Of a stretch of DNA of 64,000 nt, positions 41,653 through 51,071 are shown in pieces. Below the pieces are notes generated by a model. That model saw nothing but the letters and a program-made list of their open reading frames with translations. It did no database searches and was not told the origin of the DNA. The stretch covers positions 1 through 64,000 of the forward strand of contig JAGWGA010000005.1 in NCBI GenBank assembly GCA_028867675.1, in the 5' to 3' direction. The translations under genes and the position numbers were made by a program. The DNA comes from Nitrososphaerota archaeon (GTDB taxonomy: Archaea > Thermoproteota > Nitrososphaeria > Nitrososphaerales > Nitrosopumilaceae). Every line of letters starts with the position of its first letter. Within the stretch, counting starts at the first letter, position 1.

Positions 41653-42768
41653 TTAGAAGCCATTTGGTAAGATTCCTTTATCTCTCATTTCATCAAGGAT
41701 TTTCTTGTCCTGTTTGGCCTGATTTTCCCTTAGCTTTTTGACCTCTTCTCTAAGTTCTTTAATAGATTGATTTTCATCACGAAGCTTTTCTATCTCTAAT
41801 TCATTTTTTGTCTGATCAAATACAACTAAATCTAATTCTAATTCTAGATACATTTTCAATTTATCTTCATCTGATATTCTGTCATACTGCATTAGATAAC
41901 CGCCATGGCCAGTAAGCTTATGTGCATAATTTTCTCCATGTTTTCTTGTTGCAAAAGTAAAGAAATATGCTCTAAAGCTATGTGATGTAATTTTGTAAAA
42001 TCCATTTGATGAATATTTCTGATTATATCCTAGTCTTTCAAGTACATTGTTCAAAATCTGTTGCTCATTTCTCATCTTATCCCCATTCCCAGTATCACAG
42101 AAAACTAGATCGTTATCATTTAATTTATCTAAATAAATGCGAATTTTTTGTTCACATTCTTTTGAAACAAATGTAGTTCTTGCTTCTTTTGTTTTTGTAT
42201 ATTCTGCCTTTATCTTAATCATAATTCTCTGAAGAGAAAAATCCAAATCTTTTTTACGGATTTTAAGAGCCTCACCCATTCTCATTCCGGAGCTACTACA
42301 AGCTAAATACAATGCCTGTCTTTTTGGATATCTACCATGTGCTAGAACTAAATCTTTTAATTCTTGTTTCTTAAGTGGATATCTTTCTTCATTAATCTTC
42401 TTTGGAAATTTTAGTAATTGTTTAATGTCTTGGGAATTAGTTTTGACTCCTAGATGATAAAGATAAGATCTGATACAGCTAAATCTTGTTCTTATTGTGT
42501 AATTTCCTGTCTTTACTGTGATATTCCAATCAATCCAGTCTTGGAGTAGAGTGTACAAAGCATCTTGGTATTCGTCTTCACCTTCAGATTTCTTGGTTTT
42601 TAATAATTCCAGACAAAGATTATCCGGACTAGTTTGATATTTTTCCTCACAAAATCTAATGAAGTTTCTTATCGCTCCACGTACACTTTCCCAACTTTTC
42701 TTCGGTAGAGTACGAGATATCTTTTCTAGGTAAGACTCTGTAGTTCGCTTTTTTACAAGTATGCTCAT
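41653..42768 (-). CDS. Tyrosine recombinase (integrase) of island 2
   Basis: A 371-residue integrase. The DNA-binding N-terminal domain covers about 1-130. Catalytic residues are Arg163 (GMRMGEAL), a Lys near 191-193, His263 and Arg266 (HSFR), His288 (GHGG) and Tyr295 (MQYDRI). A coiled-coil tail of about 45 residues follows (NELEIEKLRDENQSIKEL). It is related to but clearly different from the recombinase at 26626. The site lies next to the FKBP gene. Confidence 0.85.
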   Translation of the reverse strand: MSILVKKRTTESYLEKISRTLPKKSWESVRGAIRNFIRFCEEKYQTSPDNLCLELLKTKKSEGEDEYQDALYTLLQDWIDWNITVKTGNYTIRTRFSCIRSYLYHLGVKTNSQDIKQLLKFPKKINEERYPLKKQELKDLVLAHGRYPKRQALYLACSSSGMRMGEALKIRKKDLDFSLQRIMIKIKAEYTKTKEARTTFVSKECEQKIRIYLDKLNDNDLVFCDTGNGDKMRNEQQILNNVLERLGYNQKYSSNGFYKITSHSFRAYFFTFATRKHGENYAHKLTGHGGYLMQYDRISDEDKLKMYLELELDLVVFDQTKNELEIEKLRDENQSIKELREEVKKLRENQAKQDKKILDEMRDKGILPNGF

Positions 42769-42863
42769 TTTGATCTACCTCTATTCTGTTTTTTCTTTAA
42801 AAAAGGTCTTTTCGAATCTGCGGGTTTTGCGGGTCTTATTCTGAATGAATCATTATCTCTAAA

Positions 42864-42874
42864 CTTAATATAAG
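42864..42874 (+). promoter_or_regulatory. TATA box of the FKBP gene
   Basis: CTTAATATAAG lies about 27 bases before the TTG at 42896, giving a leaderless transcript from that codon. It contains the 10-mer AACTTAATAT that also occurs at 29559-29568, noted in the rejected list as a weak candidate attachment core. Confidence 0.55.
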
Positions 42875-42895
42875 GAAGTTAAAGGATCGATCACG

Positions 42896-43642
42896 TTGAC
42901 TTTCCAAAAAGGCACCTTAGTTTTAGTAGATTATACTGCCAAGGTTAAAGATTCAAACGAGATGTTTGAAACAACACGCGAAGCTGATGCTAAATCAAAT
43001 TCAACTTATGATGCAAATGTAAAGTATCAACCAAGACTCATCTCAGTAGGAGAGGCATGGGTTCTAAAAGGTCTTGACGATGCACTTGCTGATGCCAAAG
43101 TAGGCGACAAACTCTCAATCGAAGTTCCTCCAGAGAAAGGATTTGGAATGCGAGATTCCGCTAAAGTTCGTATGATTCCACTAAGAAAACTTGGAGAAGA
43201 TGCAGAAAAGGTTACAGTTGGAGATACTATTGAGATTGATGAAAGAACAGGAATTGTAAGATTTATTGGCTCAGGAAGAGTCCAGGTTGATTTCAATCAC
43301 AGATTTGCAGGAAAAACAATTGTTTATGATCTAAATGTTATCAAATCCCTAGATACAGACCAAGACAAAGTCTTGGGATTACTCAAAAGAAGATTCCCAA
43401 TTGAAGAATCAAAGATAAAGTTTGAGATAAAAGGAACAGATCTTGATGTAATTATCCCTGAAGAGGCAATGATGATGGAAGGACTTCAGATAGTAAAACG
43501 TGCAATTGCAAATGAGATCTTCAAATTTGTACCAAAATTAGAGAAAGTAAACTTTGTTGATACTTACAACAAACCAAAACAAGAAAAACCAGTAGAACAA
43601 AAACCAGCTCAAGCAAAGCCAGCTGAACAAAAAGCAGCCTAG
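42896..43642 (+). CDS. FKBP-type peptidyl-prolyl isomerase (SlyD-like)
   Basis: A 248-residue archaeal FKBP that isomerises prolyl bonds. The FKBP domain begins KGTLVLVDYTAKVKDSNEMF and includes LISVGEAWVLKGLDDALADA and the IF insert domain (PLRKLGEDAEKV...DFNHRFAGK). The C-terminal Lys/Gln/Pro/Ala-rich tail (QEKPVEQKPAQAKPAEQ) is disordered. The start is TTG at 42896. It is the first core gene after the island. Confidence 0.9.
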   Translation: MTFQKGTLVLVDYTAKVKDSNEMFETTREADAKSNSTYDANVKYQPRLISVGEAWVLKGLDDALADAKVGDKLSIEVPPEKGFGMRDSAKVRMIPLRKLGEDAEKVTVGDTIEIDERTGIVRFIGSGRVQVDFNHRFAGKTIVYDLNVIKSLDTDQDKVLGLLKRRFPIEESKIKFEIKGTDLDVIIPEEAMMMEGLQIVKRAIANEIFKFVPKLEKVNFVDTYNKPKQEKPVEQKPAQAKPAEQKAA

Positions 43643-43644
43643 AA

Positions 43645-44685
43645 CTATAGTACACCAGTACTTTTTGCAATCTCTATAGCTTTTTCTTCGGTCATCTTTA
43701 CCTTACTTAGAATTGTATATCTTTCGGGTCTTAATGATTGAGCTATTGTTAATGCTCTTGCAAGAATCTTAGGCTCTAGTCCAATCTCTTTTGCTTTAGT
43801 TGGCGCTCCTACATTTTTTAGCATCTGAACTATTTTTTTCCAATCTTGACCTTGAAGTTTTGCAATCAATATGGCACCAATACCGCACTTTTCTCCATGT
43901 AAACCAATGCCTGGCTTGATATGATCAACTGCATGAGAAAACAAATGTTCTGCACCAGAGCATGGCCTACTACTTCCTGCAATGCAGGCAGCTACACCTG
44001 AACTAATCAAAGCTTCAACAATCATTCTAACATCTGGTTTTTTCTTGAAATCTTTTGAATTGTCGATAACTATCTTTGCACTCATTGATGCCAAATTTGC
44101 TGCATAAGTTCCATAGTATTCGTCAACTTCATCCCTTGCCAGTTCCCAGTCTCGTACTGCAGTAACCTTGGCCATGAGATCACCACAACCACTAGCTAGT
44201 AATCTTCTAGGAGCCTTTTTCAAAATTGCAATATCTACAAAGACTGCAAGTGGTGCTGTTGCTATTATAGAATAAGGCTTGTCTCCACGTAAGGAAACAA
44301 AGGGACTTGCAATACCGTCATGTGAAGCAGATGTTGGAATGCTCACAAATTGTTTCTTTAGTGTAAATGCAATCATTTTTGCAATATCAACAGACCTTCC
44401 ACCACCAATTCCTATGATCAAGTCACTCTTGTCTTTCTTTATTTCTTGAAGTGTTTTTTTTGTCGCTTCTACATCATTGCTTGTACTACGATGCCAAACA
44501 TACTTGATTTTTGAATCTGAAAGTGATTTAGAAATTTTCTTGTCTGTAATTTTTTTTACTTTATCTCCTGAAACTAGGGAAACTTTCCTTGGGCTTGATA
44601 GTTCTACGAGAAAATTTCCTAAGTCAGAAATATTGTTCTCACCTATGAGTATCTTTCTTGGTAGCTCCATTACATGAGAAGCCAT
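43645..44685 (-). CDS. egsA: Glycerol-1-phosphate dehydrogenase
   Basis: Encodes 346 residues from ATG at 44683-44685, chosen because a TATA (GATAAATATCC on the minus strand, 44703-44714) lies about 25 bases upstream. A GTG three codons further up is an alternative start. It reduces dihydroxyacetone phosphate to sn-glycerol-1-phosphate, the backbone of archaeal lipids. Seen are IGIGGGRSVDIAKM, SIPTSASHDGIASPF, and the metal ligands in SRPCSGAEHLFSHA and GLHGEKCGIG. Confidence 0.93.
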   Translation of the reverse strand: MASHVMELPRKILIGENNISDLGNFLVELSSPRKVSLVSGDKVKKITDKKISKSLSDSKIKYVWHRSTSNDVEATKKTLQEIKKDKSDLIIGIGGGRSVDIAKMIAFTLKKQFVSIPTSASHDGIASPFVSLRGDKPYSIIATAPLAVFVDIAILKKAPRRLLASGCGDLMAKVTAVRDWELARDEVDEYYGTYAANLASMSAKIVIDNSKDFKKKPDVRMIVEALISSGVAACIAGSSRPCSGAEHLFSHAVDHIKPGIGLHGEKCGIGAILIAKLQGQDWKKIVQMLKNVGAPTKAKEIGLEPKILARALTIAQSLRPERYTILSKVKMTEEKAIEIAKSTGVL

Positions 44686-44776
44686 GGTTTTCACTTGAAA
44701 CTTGGATATTTATCGATATCCTGAAGATCCAAAGTTATTTAAGCGGGTTAATCTCAAACTGTGAGTATCTCAAATA

Positions 44777-44781
44777 GGGAG
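44777..44781 (+). promoter_or_regulatory. Ribosome binding site of psmB
   Basis: GGGAG lies 8 bases before the TTG at 44790. It decides that start and is one of the few clear Shine-Dalgarno-type sites in the window; most genes here look leaderless. Confidence 0.5.
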
Positions 44782-44789
44782 TAAATTAT

Positions 44790-45422
44790 TTGTCAGACTA
44801 TATTGAACAACACACATACCACGGAACAACTACAGTTGGAATACACTGTACTGACGGAGTAGTCTTATGCGCAGATATGAGAGCAAGTGCAGGATACTTC
44901 ATAGCAAATAACAATACAATGAAGATCCAAAAGATCGACAATCACGCAGGAATGACAATTGCAGGTGGTGTTGCAGACGCACAAAATGTTACAGACATGT
45001 TGCGATATCATTCAAACATTCACAGAATAGAAAAACAAGAATATCTGCCAATCAAGTCAATTGCAAGACTTGCTTCATTGATTTTCTTCCAAAATAGATA
45101 CTATCCATTTGTAGCCGATATTCTCGTAGGAGGATATGACAAACAAGGTCCGGCACTTTACAACATTGACATGTTCGGATCGCTTGATAAAAAAACATAC
45201 GTAACAACTGGAAGTGGTTCTCCAGTAGCATACGGTCTCTTAGAAAATGAGTACCGTGATGGCCTAACAGTAGAAGAGGGAAAAATAATTGCCCTAAGAG
45301 CGGTAAAAGCTGCAATCACCAGAAACATTGGAACAGGTGATGGAATTAATGTCGCAATAATCGACAAGCAAGGATACCGACTCTTATCCAAAGAACAGAA
45401 GAAGGCCATAATTACGCTTTAG
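44790..45422 (+). CDS. psmB: Proteasome beta subunit
   Basis: A 210-residue catalytic proteasome subunit. A 12-residue propeptide (MSDYIEQHTYHG) precedes the N-terminal threonine nucleophile Thr13 (TTTVGIH). Lys and Asp partners are in the family positions (ADMRASAG), and TTGSGSPVAYG and GDGINVAII follow. It degrades proteins in the 20S chamber together with an alpha subunit encoded elsewhere. The start is TTG with the RBS at 44777. The next gene starts 7 bases later. Confidence 0.93.
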   Translation: MSDYIEQHTYHGTTTVGIHCTDGVVLCADMRASAGYFIANNNTMKIQKIDNHAGMTIAGGVADAQNVTDMLRYHSNIHRIEKQEYLPIKSIARLASLIFFQNRYYPFVADILVGGYDKQGPALYNIDMFGSLDKKTYVTTGSGSPVAYGLLENEYRDGLTVEEGKIIALRAVKAAITRNIGTGDGINVAIIDKQGYRLLSKEQKKAIITL

Positions 45423-45429
45423 TGATTTA

Positions 45430-47361
45430 ATGCAAAGAAAACAAACACAACGTGAACTATCTCCTGCCCAAAACATAATGGCAACTATACTGCAAAGTAT
45501 ACCAAAAGAAGCTGACGTTACCAAGATAGATTATGAAGGACCAAGAATTGCAATCTATACAAAGAATCCAAAATACCTGATGGAGCATAATGAAGTAATC
45601 TCTAACATGGTAAATGTCATCAAAAAAAGAATTGTAGTTAGAACAGAAGAATCAATCCGAAAAACTGAGGAAGAATCAAGACAAATTTTATCTCAAATGC
45701 TTCCAAAGGAGGCAGAACTTGGAGGAACTTTTTTTGATACTGCAACAGGTGAAATGATTGTAGACGTAAAACGTCCATGGCTTCTTAACAATCCTGAAGC
45801 CTTTAACATGCCAGAGATTGTCTCAAAGACTGGCTGGAGAGTACGAATCAAAAAGGCAACTGCAAGTCAGTCTTCTACAATTCAAACTATCAACTATAAC
45901 CTAAAAATTTCCTCAACTGAACGAAGCAAACATCTCAGACAGATTGGTGAGCAAATATTCAGACCAAAACTATCTGAAGATGCCGAAGTCTCACTGATGA
46001 CATTAGGGGGCTTTAGTCAAGTAGGAAGATCGTGTATGTTACTTACAACTCATGAAAGCAAGATCCTAATTGATTGTGGCCTAAACCCCGGTGCAAGAAA
46101 TCCAATAGAAGCATATCCACGCCTTGATTGGCCAAACATGACTTTAGACGAAATTGATGCTGTAGTAATTAGCCATGCTCACCTAGATCACACGGGATTT
46201 CTCCCAGTATTATTCAAGTATGGCTACAAGGGTCCTGTCTATTGCACAGAACCAACCTTACCAATGATGAACTTAATTCAGCTTGATGCCATTAAAGTCG
46301 CAGCAGCACAAGGTAGAGTTCCTCTATACTCTGAGCGTGATGTCAAGCAAATCATGAAGCAGACCATACCATTATCATATGGAACTGTTACAGATATTTC
46401 ACCTGACATCAAATTGGTATTTTCAAATGCAGGGCACATCTTGGGTTCTGCAAGCTGTCACTTCCATATAGGAAATGGCAATCATAATTTTGTCTACACG
46501 GGAGATCTAAAATATGGTAAATCGATGCTCTTTGAGAGCGCTTCTTGGAACTTCCCAAGAGTTGAGACTCTACTAATTGAGAGTACATATGGTGCAAAGG
46601 AAGACATCCAGGCATCAAGAGAAGAAGTAGAGGGCGCATTTATCAAATCAGTAAATGAGACACTACGAAATGGTGGCAAAGTACTCATTCCAATTCCTGC
46701 AGTAGGTCGTGCACAGGAACTAATGATGGTAATCGATCAATACATGAAACAAGGACAACTCATGGAAGCTCCGGTATTTACAGAGGGAATGATCTCAGAA
46801 GCAACTGCAATTCATGAATCTTATCCAGAATATCTTGCACGTGAACTCAGACAAAAGATCCTTGAGACAGATGATAATCCATTTGATTCTGAATATTTCA
46901 CAAACATTGAACATTCTGATGCAAGAGAAGAACCATTACGGGAAGGACCATCGATCATTTTAGCAACATCTGGAATGTTAGAAGGTGGACCAGTTCTTGA
47001 ATACTTTAAAAATATTGCACCAGTCCAGAAAAACAAGATCTTGTTTGTATCATACCAAGTAAATGGAACTTTAGGAAGAAGAGTTCTTGATGGTTCAAGA
47101 CAAGTTTCTGTTGTTGGTAAAGATGGAAAAATTGAAGTGATCAATATCAATTGTGCAACAGAGCGACTTGATGGATTTAGTGGTCACAGTGACTACAACC
47201 AGCTAATGTCATACATCCACAGACTCAGACCAAAACTTAGAAGAGTTATTGTAAATCACGGTGAGCGACGCAAGTGTGAAAACTTGGCAAGCTCAGTACA
47301 CAGGATGTTTAGAATTGCAACAACCTGTCCACAAGTACAAGAAGGAATTAGATTACTTTAG
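45430..47361 (+). CDS. fttA: Archaeal CPSF-like ribonuclease aCPSF1 (FttA)
   Basis: A 643-residue beta-CASP metallo-beta-lactamase nuclease that terminates transcription in archaea. The N-terminal 1-180 region carries KH-type RNA-binding domains. The nuclease core has SHAHLDHTG (near residue 250), GHILGSASCHF, a later IPAVGRAQELM, and LATSGMLEGGP with a final SGHSDYNQLM and VNHGERRKCE. The length and motif order match the family. It is cotranscribed with psmB and overlaps convergent sepF by nine bases. Confidence 0.93.
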   Translation: MQRKQTQRELSPAQNIMATILQSIPKEADVTKIDYEGPRIAIYTKNPKYLMEHNEVISNMVNVIKKRIVVRTEESIRKTEEESRQILSQMLPKEAELGGTFFDTATGEMIVDVKRPWLLNNPEAFNMPEIVSKTGWRVRIKKATASQSSTIQTINYNLKISSTERSKHLRQIGEQIFRPKLSEDAEVSLMTLGGFSQVGRSCMLLTTHESKILIDCGLNPGARNPIEAYPRLDWPNMTLDEIDAVVISHAHLDHTGFLPVLFKYGYKGPVYCTEPTLPMMNLIQLDAIKVAAAQGRVPLYSERDVKQIMKQTIPLSYGTVTDISPDIKLVFSNAGHILGSASCHFHIGNGNHNFVYTGDLKYGKSMLFESASWNFPRVETLLIESTYGAKEDIQASREEVEGAFIKSVNETLRNGGKVLIPIPAVGRAQELMMVIDQYMKQGQLMEAPVFTEGMISEATAIHESYPEYLARELRQKILETDDNPFDSEYFTNIEHSDAREEPLREGPSIILATSGMLEGGPVLEYFKNIAPVQKNKILFVSYQVNGTLGRRVLDGSRQVSVVGKDGKIEVININCATERLDGFSGHSDYNQLMSYIHRLRPKLRRVIVNHGERRKCENLASSVHRMFRIATTCPQVQEGIRLL

Positions 47362-47658
47362 ATCGTACTCGGCTCGCCAGATCTTAACTCCAGTTGGAGT
47401 AACAATGATCCTCTCTTCGCCAAGTCTTGCAATATCTGCATCGGCATTCTTTGCAATGTTGTAGATCTCTTCTACTGCCTTTCTAAGCTCATCCACATTT
47501 TTTTGTGCAAGTGGAGTTACCCTGAGAACTAATATCATTCCCTTTTTGATATCTTCCTTTACACCATGGACATCACTATAATCCCTCAAAGTTATTGCCT
47601 TGAGGTATGTGGGAGCCTTTTGTGTCTGCATACTCTTGTAAGCGATCAACTCCCTCAA
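47353..47658 (-). CDS. sepF: Cell division protein SepF
   Basis: A 101-residue SepF-fold protein (LKAITLRDYSDVHGVKEDIKKG, then GMILVLRVTPL and DADIARLGEERIIVTPTGVKIWRAEY). In archaea with FtsZ or, as in Thaumarchaeota, with Cdv-type division, SepF anchors the division machinery to the membrane. The N-terminus is short here: the TTG at 47656-47658 adds nine residues before an ATG at 47631. The end overlaps the convergent aCPSF1. Confidence 0.87.
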   Translation of the reverse strand: MRELIAYKSMQTQKAPTYLKAITLRDYSDVHGVKEDIKKGMILVLRVTPLAQKNVDELRKAVEEIYNIAKNADADIARLGEERIIVTPTGVKIWRAEYDLK

Positions 47659-47702
47659 AAAGTCTTTGCAGTCAAATGCAATTCACAGATTGGGTTGTAT
47701 GA

Positions 47703-48749
47703 CTAAATTCTATACTGGAGGTACTCTGATTCTGCAACTGAGGCAGTAGATATTTCAGATTTTGTATCATTCTTTTCTGTCAGTACTAGACCCACCTGAT
47801 CCTTTGGTGCATCAGAATATCGTAATGTAATAGCTGCAGCTAATTTGACATTTTTCTCAGAATCATCACCACGTAACATTGAGATTGGACCGACATGATC
47901 CTTTGTATCAAATAATACATCACCAGGTAACGCAAGAGCTTTTAACATTTCATTTTCATCTTTGTGTCTTCCAACAATTAATTTTGTTTTTACATCAAAT
48001 CTAAAATGTCTTCCAATCTTTAAAAGATCAATATCATTTGTTGTTGGTGTTTCAATATGTTCAAAAAGATCTTTTGCTCTAAGTGCAAATGCAGGATCAG
48101 TAAGTAAACATCCCCCACCTGCATTTGGTGGATCAACAAAACCAAATTCTTTTGCCATCTTCAACTGTTCTTTTCTAGAACGTCCGCGAATCATTCCAAG
48201 GTTTTCTCTTTTGATTATTCCATCAATTTCAGGCTGTGTTGGTGGTAATAATCCTGCAGAAAGTGGTCTAACTATAATTCCTTCAAGTCCAGATTCTTTT
48301 TCTATTGTTCGAAGTGCTGGACCGTGCTGACTCATTGGTCTTTGACCAAGAACCTCACCAGATATGATAAATTCTGCACCAATGTCATCCATTACTTTTT
48401 TGCCAGCTTTGAACATCATTGATCTACAATCAATGCATGGATTCATGCCAGACCCATAACCATGCTTTGGATTTTTTAGCATCTCGATATAATCATCACC
48501 AAGGTATACAGTTTTGAGTTCAACACCTAGCGTGTCTGCAGTCTCTCTAATTTCAAATCCGCAACCTCTACCACAATCAAAATCACAAAACGGAGTTTTT
48601 ATTGCAACAGCAGTAACATCAAATCCTTGATTTTGCATCATTTTTACTGCTAATCTACTATCTAATCCACCTGATAGTAATGCAACAACTTTCTTTTTAT
48701 CTTCCACAAATCCAGAAAGTCTTTTTCCAATATCTAAACCTTCCAGCAA
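47703..48749 (-). CDS. PP-loop ATPase of tRNA thiolation type
   Basis: A 348-residue ATP-pyrophosphatase-fold protein. The PP-loop is LLSGGLDSRLA (residues 24-34). Cysteine-containing segments FCDFDCGRGCGF, NPCIDCRSMM and GGGCLLTD may bind an Fe-S cluster or accept sulfur. The family is often labelled MnmA- or ThiI-like and is probably a tRNA 2-thiouridine or 4-thiouridine synthase; the exact target base is not clear. The start ATG is 48747-48749. Confidence 0.82.
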   Translation of the reverse strand: MLEGLDIGKRLSGFVEDKKKVVALLSGGLDSRLAVKMMQNQGFDVTAVAIKTPFCDFDCGRGCGFEIRETADTLGVELKTVYLGDDYIEMLKNPKHGYGSGMNPCIDCRSMMFKAGKKVMDDIGAEFIISGEVLGQRPMSQHGPALRTIEKESGLEGIIVRPLSAGLLPPTQPEIDGIIKRENLGMIRGRSRKEQLKMAKEFGFVDPPNAGGGCLLTDPAFALRAKDLFEHIETPTTNDIDLLKIGRHFRFDVKTKLIVGRHKDENEMLKALALPGDVLFDTKDHVGPISMLRGDDSEKNVKLAAAITLRYSDAPKDQVGLVLTEKNDTKSEISTASVAESEYLQYRI

Positions 48750-48781
48750 ATGTAAAATAGTAAAAGGTTAGAGTTGTTGTA

Positions 48782-49843
48782 TTGAATCAACGCAGGAAGA
48801 ATCTTCTAAAATATTGTAGTACCATGGGATGTGATACTTTAGTTGCATTTGAGCCTGAAAACCTGTTTTACATGACTGGATTTTGGGGTGAAGCAATTGC
48901 AATATTGGATAAGAACGGCTGTACTGTTGTAACTCCTGAACTTGAGATGAGACGTGTAAAAGAAGAGTCTACTGATTGTGAAGTGGTAAAATCAGAGCGT
49001 GGCAAGGGCTCACTATCTACTATAATCAAGATGTTAAAGGGAAAAAAAGTTTGTACAGATAGCGATAGTTACAGTATAGTAGAGAGTCTGAAAAGGTCTA
49101 TTCCTTCAGTACGTTCTTCAACTGATCCATTTTATCGTGCAAGAGAAGTAAAGGATCAACAAGAAATTGTTCTACTAAGAAAGGCATCCTCTATACTTGA
49201 TGAGATGTATGAAATGTGTGTAGATGAAATGATGATAGGCCAATCTGAGGTACAACTCCAAACCATATTGATGCAATATGCAATGGAAAGAGGCATGTTC
49301 TCTACAGGATACAAATCAACTCTGAATCCATTAATTATTGCAGCTGGCCCAAATGGTTCATTGCCACATGCACAAGTAACTGATCGAAAATTCAAACGTG
49401 GCGATATGGTTGTAGTTGACCTTACTTTACGATACAAAGGATATGTCTCTGATGCAACTAGGACCTTTGGTCTTGGTTCGGTATCAGCTGAGGCAAAAAA
49501 AATCTATGAAATTGTGCGACAATCACAAGCTGCAGGACTCAAAGCTGTCAAGCCAAATGTATCTTGTAAATCTGTAGACGATGCTTGTAGACAAGTAATT
49601 GAAAAGAAAAAATACGGAAAATATTTTATTCATTCAACAGGTCATGGAATAGGACTTGAGGTACATGAATTTCCAAATCTTGGTCCATCAAGTAAAGCTA
49701 TTTTATCAAAGAACATGGCAGTTACAGTAGAGCCTGGAATATACATTCCAAGAAAGTTGGGTGTAAGAATTGAAGACTCTGTTATAGTTGGTAACAAAGT
49801 TGAAGTGTTACATAAATTTACAAAAGAACTTGTTATAATTTAG
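48782..49843 (+). CDS. pepQ: Xaa-Pro dipeptidase/aminopeptidase (M24 family)
   Basis: A 353-residue metallopeptidase. Residues 1-125 are the creatinase-like N-terminal domain. The pita-bread catalytic domain follows, with metal ligands in VVVDLTLRYKGYVSDATRTF (two Asp), HSTGHGIGLEVHE (His), MAVTVEPGIYI (Glu) and GVRIEDSVIV (Glu). It cleaves N-terminal residues next to proline in the cytoplasm. The start is TTG at 48782. It overlaps convergent coaBC by 11 bases. Confidence 0.9.
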   Translation: MNQRRKNLLKYCSTMGCDTLVAFEPENLFYMTGFWGEAIAILDKNGCTVVTPELEMRRVKEESTDCEVVKSERGKGSLSTIIKMLKGKKVCTDSDSYSIVESLKRSIPSVRSSTDPFYRAREVKDQQEIVLLRKASSILDEMYEMCVDEMMIGQSEVQLQTILMQYAMERGMFSTGYKSTLNPLIIAAGPNGSLPHAQVTDRKFKRGDMVVVDLTLRYKGYVSDATRTFGLGSVSAEAKKIYEIVRQSQAAGLKAVKPNVSCKSVDDACRQVIEKKKYGKYFIHSTGHGIGLEVHEFPNLGPSSKAILSKNMAVTVEPGIYIPRKLGVRIEDSVIVGNKVEVLHKFTKELVII

Positions 49844-51071
49844 AAAATCTCTTCTCTATTTCATTTCTGATAAATTTTACAATTTTTGATTTACTTTTCC
49901 ATCCTGATTCCGTAATTCTATCGGAATCAATTGCTAGAACATTATTGTAATCTGGGTTTTCCTTGTATCGTTTTGTTCCTATATCGTTTGCAATTACAAG
50001 ATCACAACTTGATTGATTCATCTTCTCCCTTGCTTTATTTATCAAATCTTTTTTTGAAATATTAGTTTCTGCCTTGAATCCGACAAGAAAGACACCATTC
50101 TGTATCTTTTTGACATCGTTTATCATCTTTGGAACTCTTTTTAATTTCAAAGAAATTCTGAGAAGATCACTATGGATCTTGGTTTTACTTGGTTTTTCTA
50201 AGGTATAATCAGAAGCTGCTGCAGCCAAAATTACAATATCAAATTTCTGTCGCAGTTCTTTTCTTAGTGCATCTCTCATTTCTTCACTTGTCTGAACTCG
50301 TATTACTCTAGCACCCTTGGGAGGTATTTCTATTCCGGGACCATAAATCATGGTAACCTTGGAACCTGCTGAGACAAATTCTGATGTCAGCAAAACTCCG
50401 GTCTTGCCAGTACTTTGATTTGTTATTACCCTAACAGGATCAATGTATTCTATAGTGGGACCTACAGTGATGAGTACTCTTTTCCCCTTGAGAACTGGTG
50501 ATGAACCAAATTTCTGTAATATATTATCAAGTATCTCTTCAGGTTCTGCAGCCTTGGCCTTTCCTTCCACAAAGTTTGGAGAAATAAAATCAACCTTATT
50601 TTTTAGAAATTCTATGTTTTTTATAACTGCAGGATTTTCATACATTGCCTGATGCATAGCAAGTCCTATAATAATTGGAATCTTGGAACCTAGTCCCACA
50701 CTTAATACAGTAGATATTGGGGTGTCATCAATTCCGTTTGCCAATTTCCCCAGCGTATTTGCAGTACATGGATAAACAACTATACAATCAGACTGTTTGT
50801 AGTCTGCAACCTTGATGTGTTCCAAATCCCCAGTTAATTTTGTTATAACTTCATTTCCTGTTGCCCACTTGAAGTAGCTTGGTTTAATCAGATCAGTTGC
50901 GGCTTTGCTTGCAACGCAAATAACATCAGCACCATGTCGCATGAACAATCTAGCTAGTTCAATTGACTTGTATGCCGCAACACTTCCTGAAATACATAAA
51001 ATTATTTTCTTTCCTGAAAGCTCGGAACCATCAGAGCCTACTATATCTAAAGAAGGATGTTTTTTAGACAA
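49833..51071 (-). CDS. coaBC: Phosphopantothenoylcysteine decarboxylase/synthase (CoaBC)
   Basis: A 412-residue bifunctional CoA enzyme. CoaC (residues 1-190) has GKKIILCISGSVAAYKSIEL and the active-site His/Asn-Pro-type segments AMHQAMYENPAV. CoaB (from about 195) has KGKRVLITVGPTIEYIDPVRVITNQSTGKTG and AAAASDYTLEKPSKTKI. It joins cysteine to 4'-phosphopantothenate and decarboxylates the product. It is the last gene of a four-gene CoA operon and overlaps panB by eight bases. Confidence 0.95.
   Translation of the reverse strand: MSKKHPSLDIVGSDGSELSGKKIILCISGSVAAYKSIELARLFMRHGADVICVASKAATDLIKPSYFKWATGNEVITKLTGDLEHIKVADYKQSDCIVVYPCTANTLGKLANGIDDTPISTVLSVGLGSKIPIIIGLAMHQAMYENPAVIKNIEFLKNKVDFISPNFVEGKAKAAEPEEILDNILQKFGSSPVLKGKRVLITVGPTIEYIDPVRVITNQSTGKTGVLLTSEFVSAGSKVTMIYGPGIEIPPKGARVIRVQTSEEMRDALRKELRQKFDIVILAAAASDYTLEKPSKTKIHSDLLRISLKLKRVPKMINDVKKIQNGVFLVGFKAETNISKKDLINKAREKMNQSSCDLVIANDIGTKRYKENPDYNNVLAIDSDRITESGWKSKSKIVKFIRNEIEKRFSKL

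Larger units (their letters stand above)
29551..42800. mobile_element. Genomic island 2 with tyrosine recombinase at its right end
   Basis: An accessory block between two core genes (a class V aminotransferase and the FKBP). It contains several unlinked cassettes, a surface-protein gene, small regulators and an integrase at 41653-42768. Three copies of one AT-rich repeat lie at cassette limits, and two palindromic operators are present. No replication or capsid gene is recognised. I did not find a convincing attachment repeat; the left limit is somewhere between 29550 and 29725, the right between 42769 and about 42860. It could be one island or an older element plus cargo. Confidence 0.55.

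Noticed and set aside
29559-42872. The 10-mer AACTTAATAT at 29559 and 42863 as attachment core of island 2
   Set aside because: It is short and AT-rich, and the right copy is part of the FKBP TATA box. Chance is a sufficient explanation.
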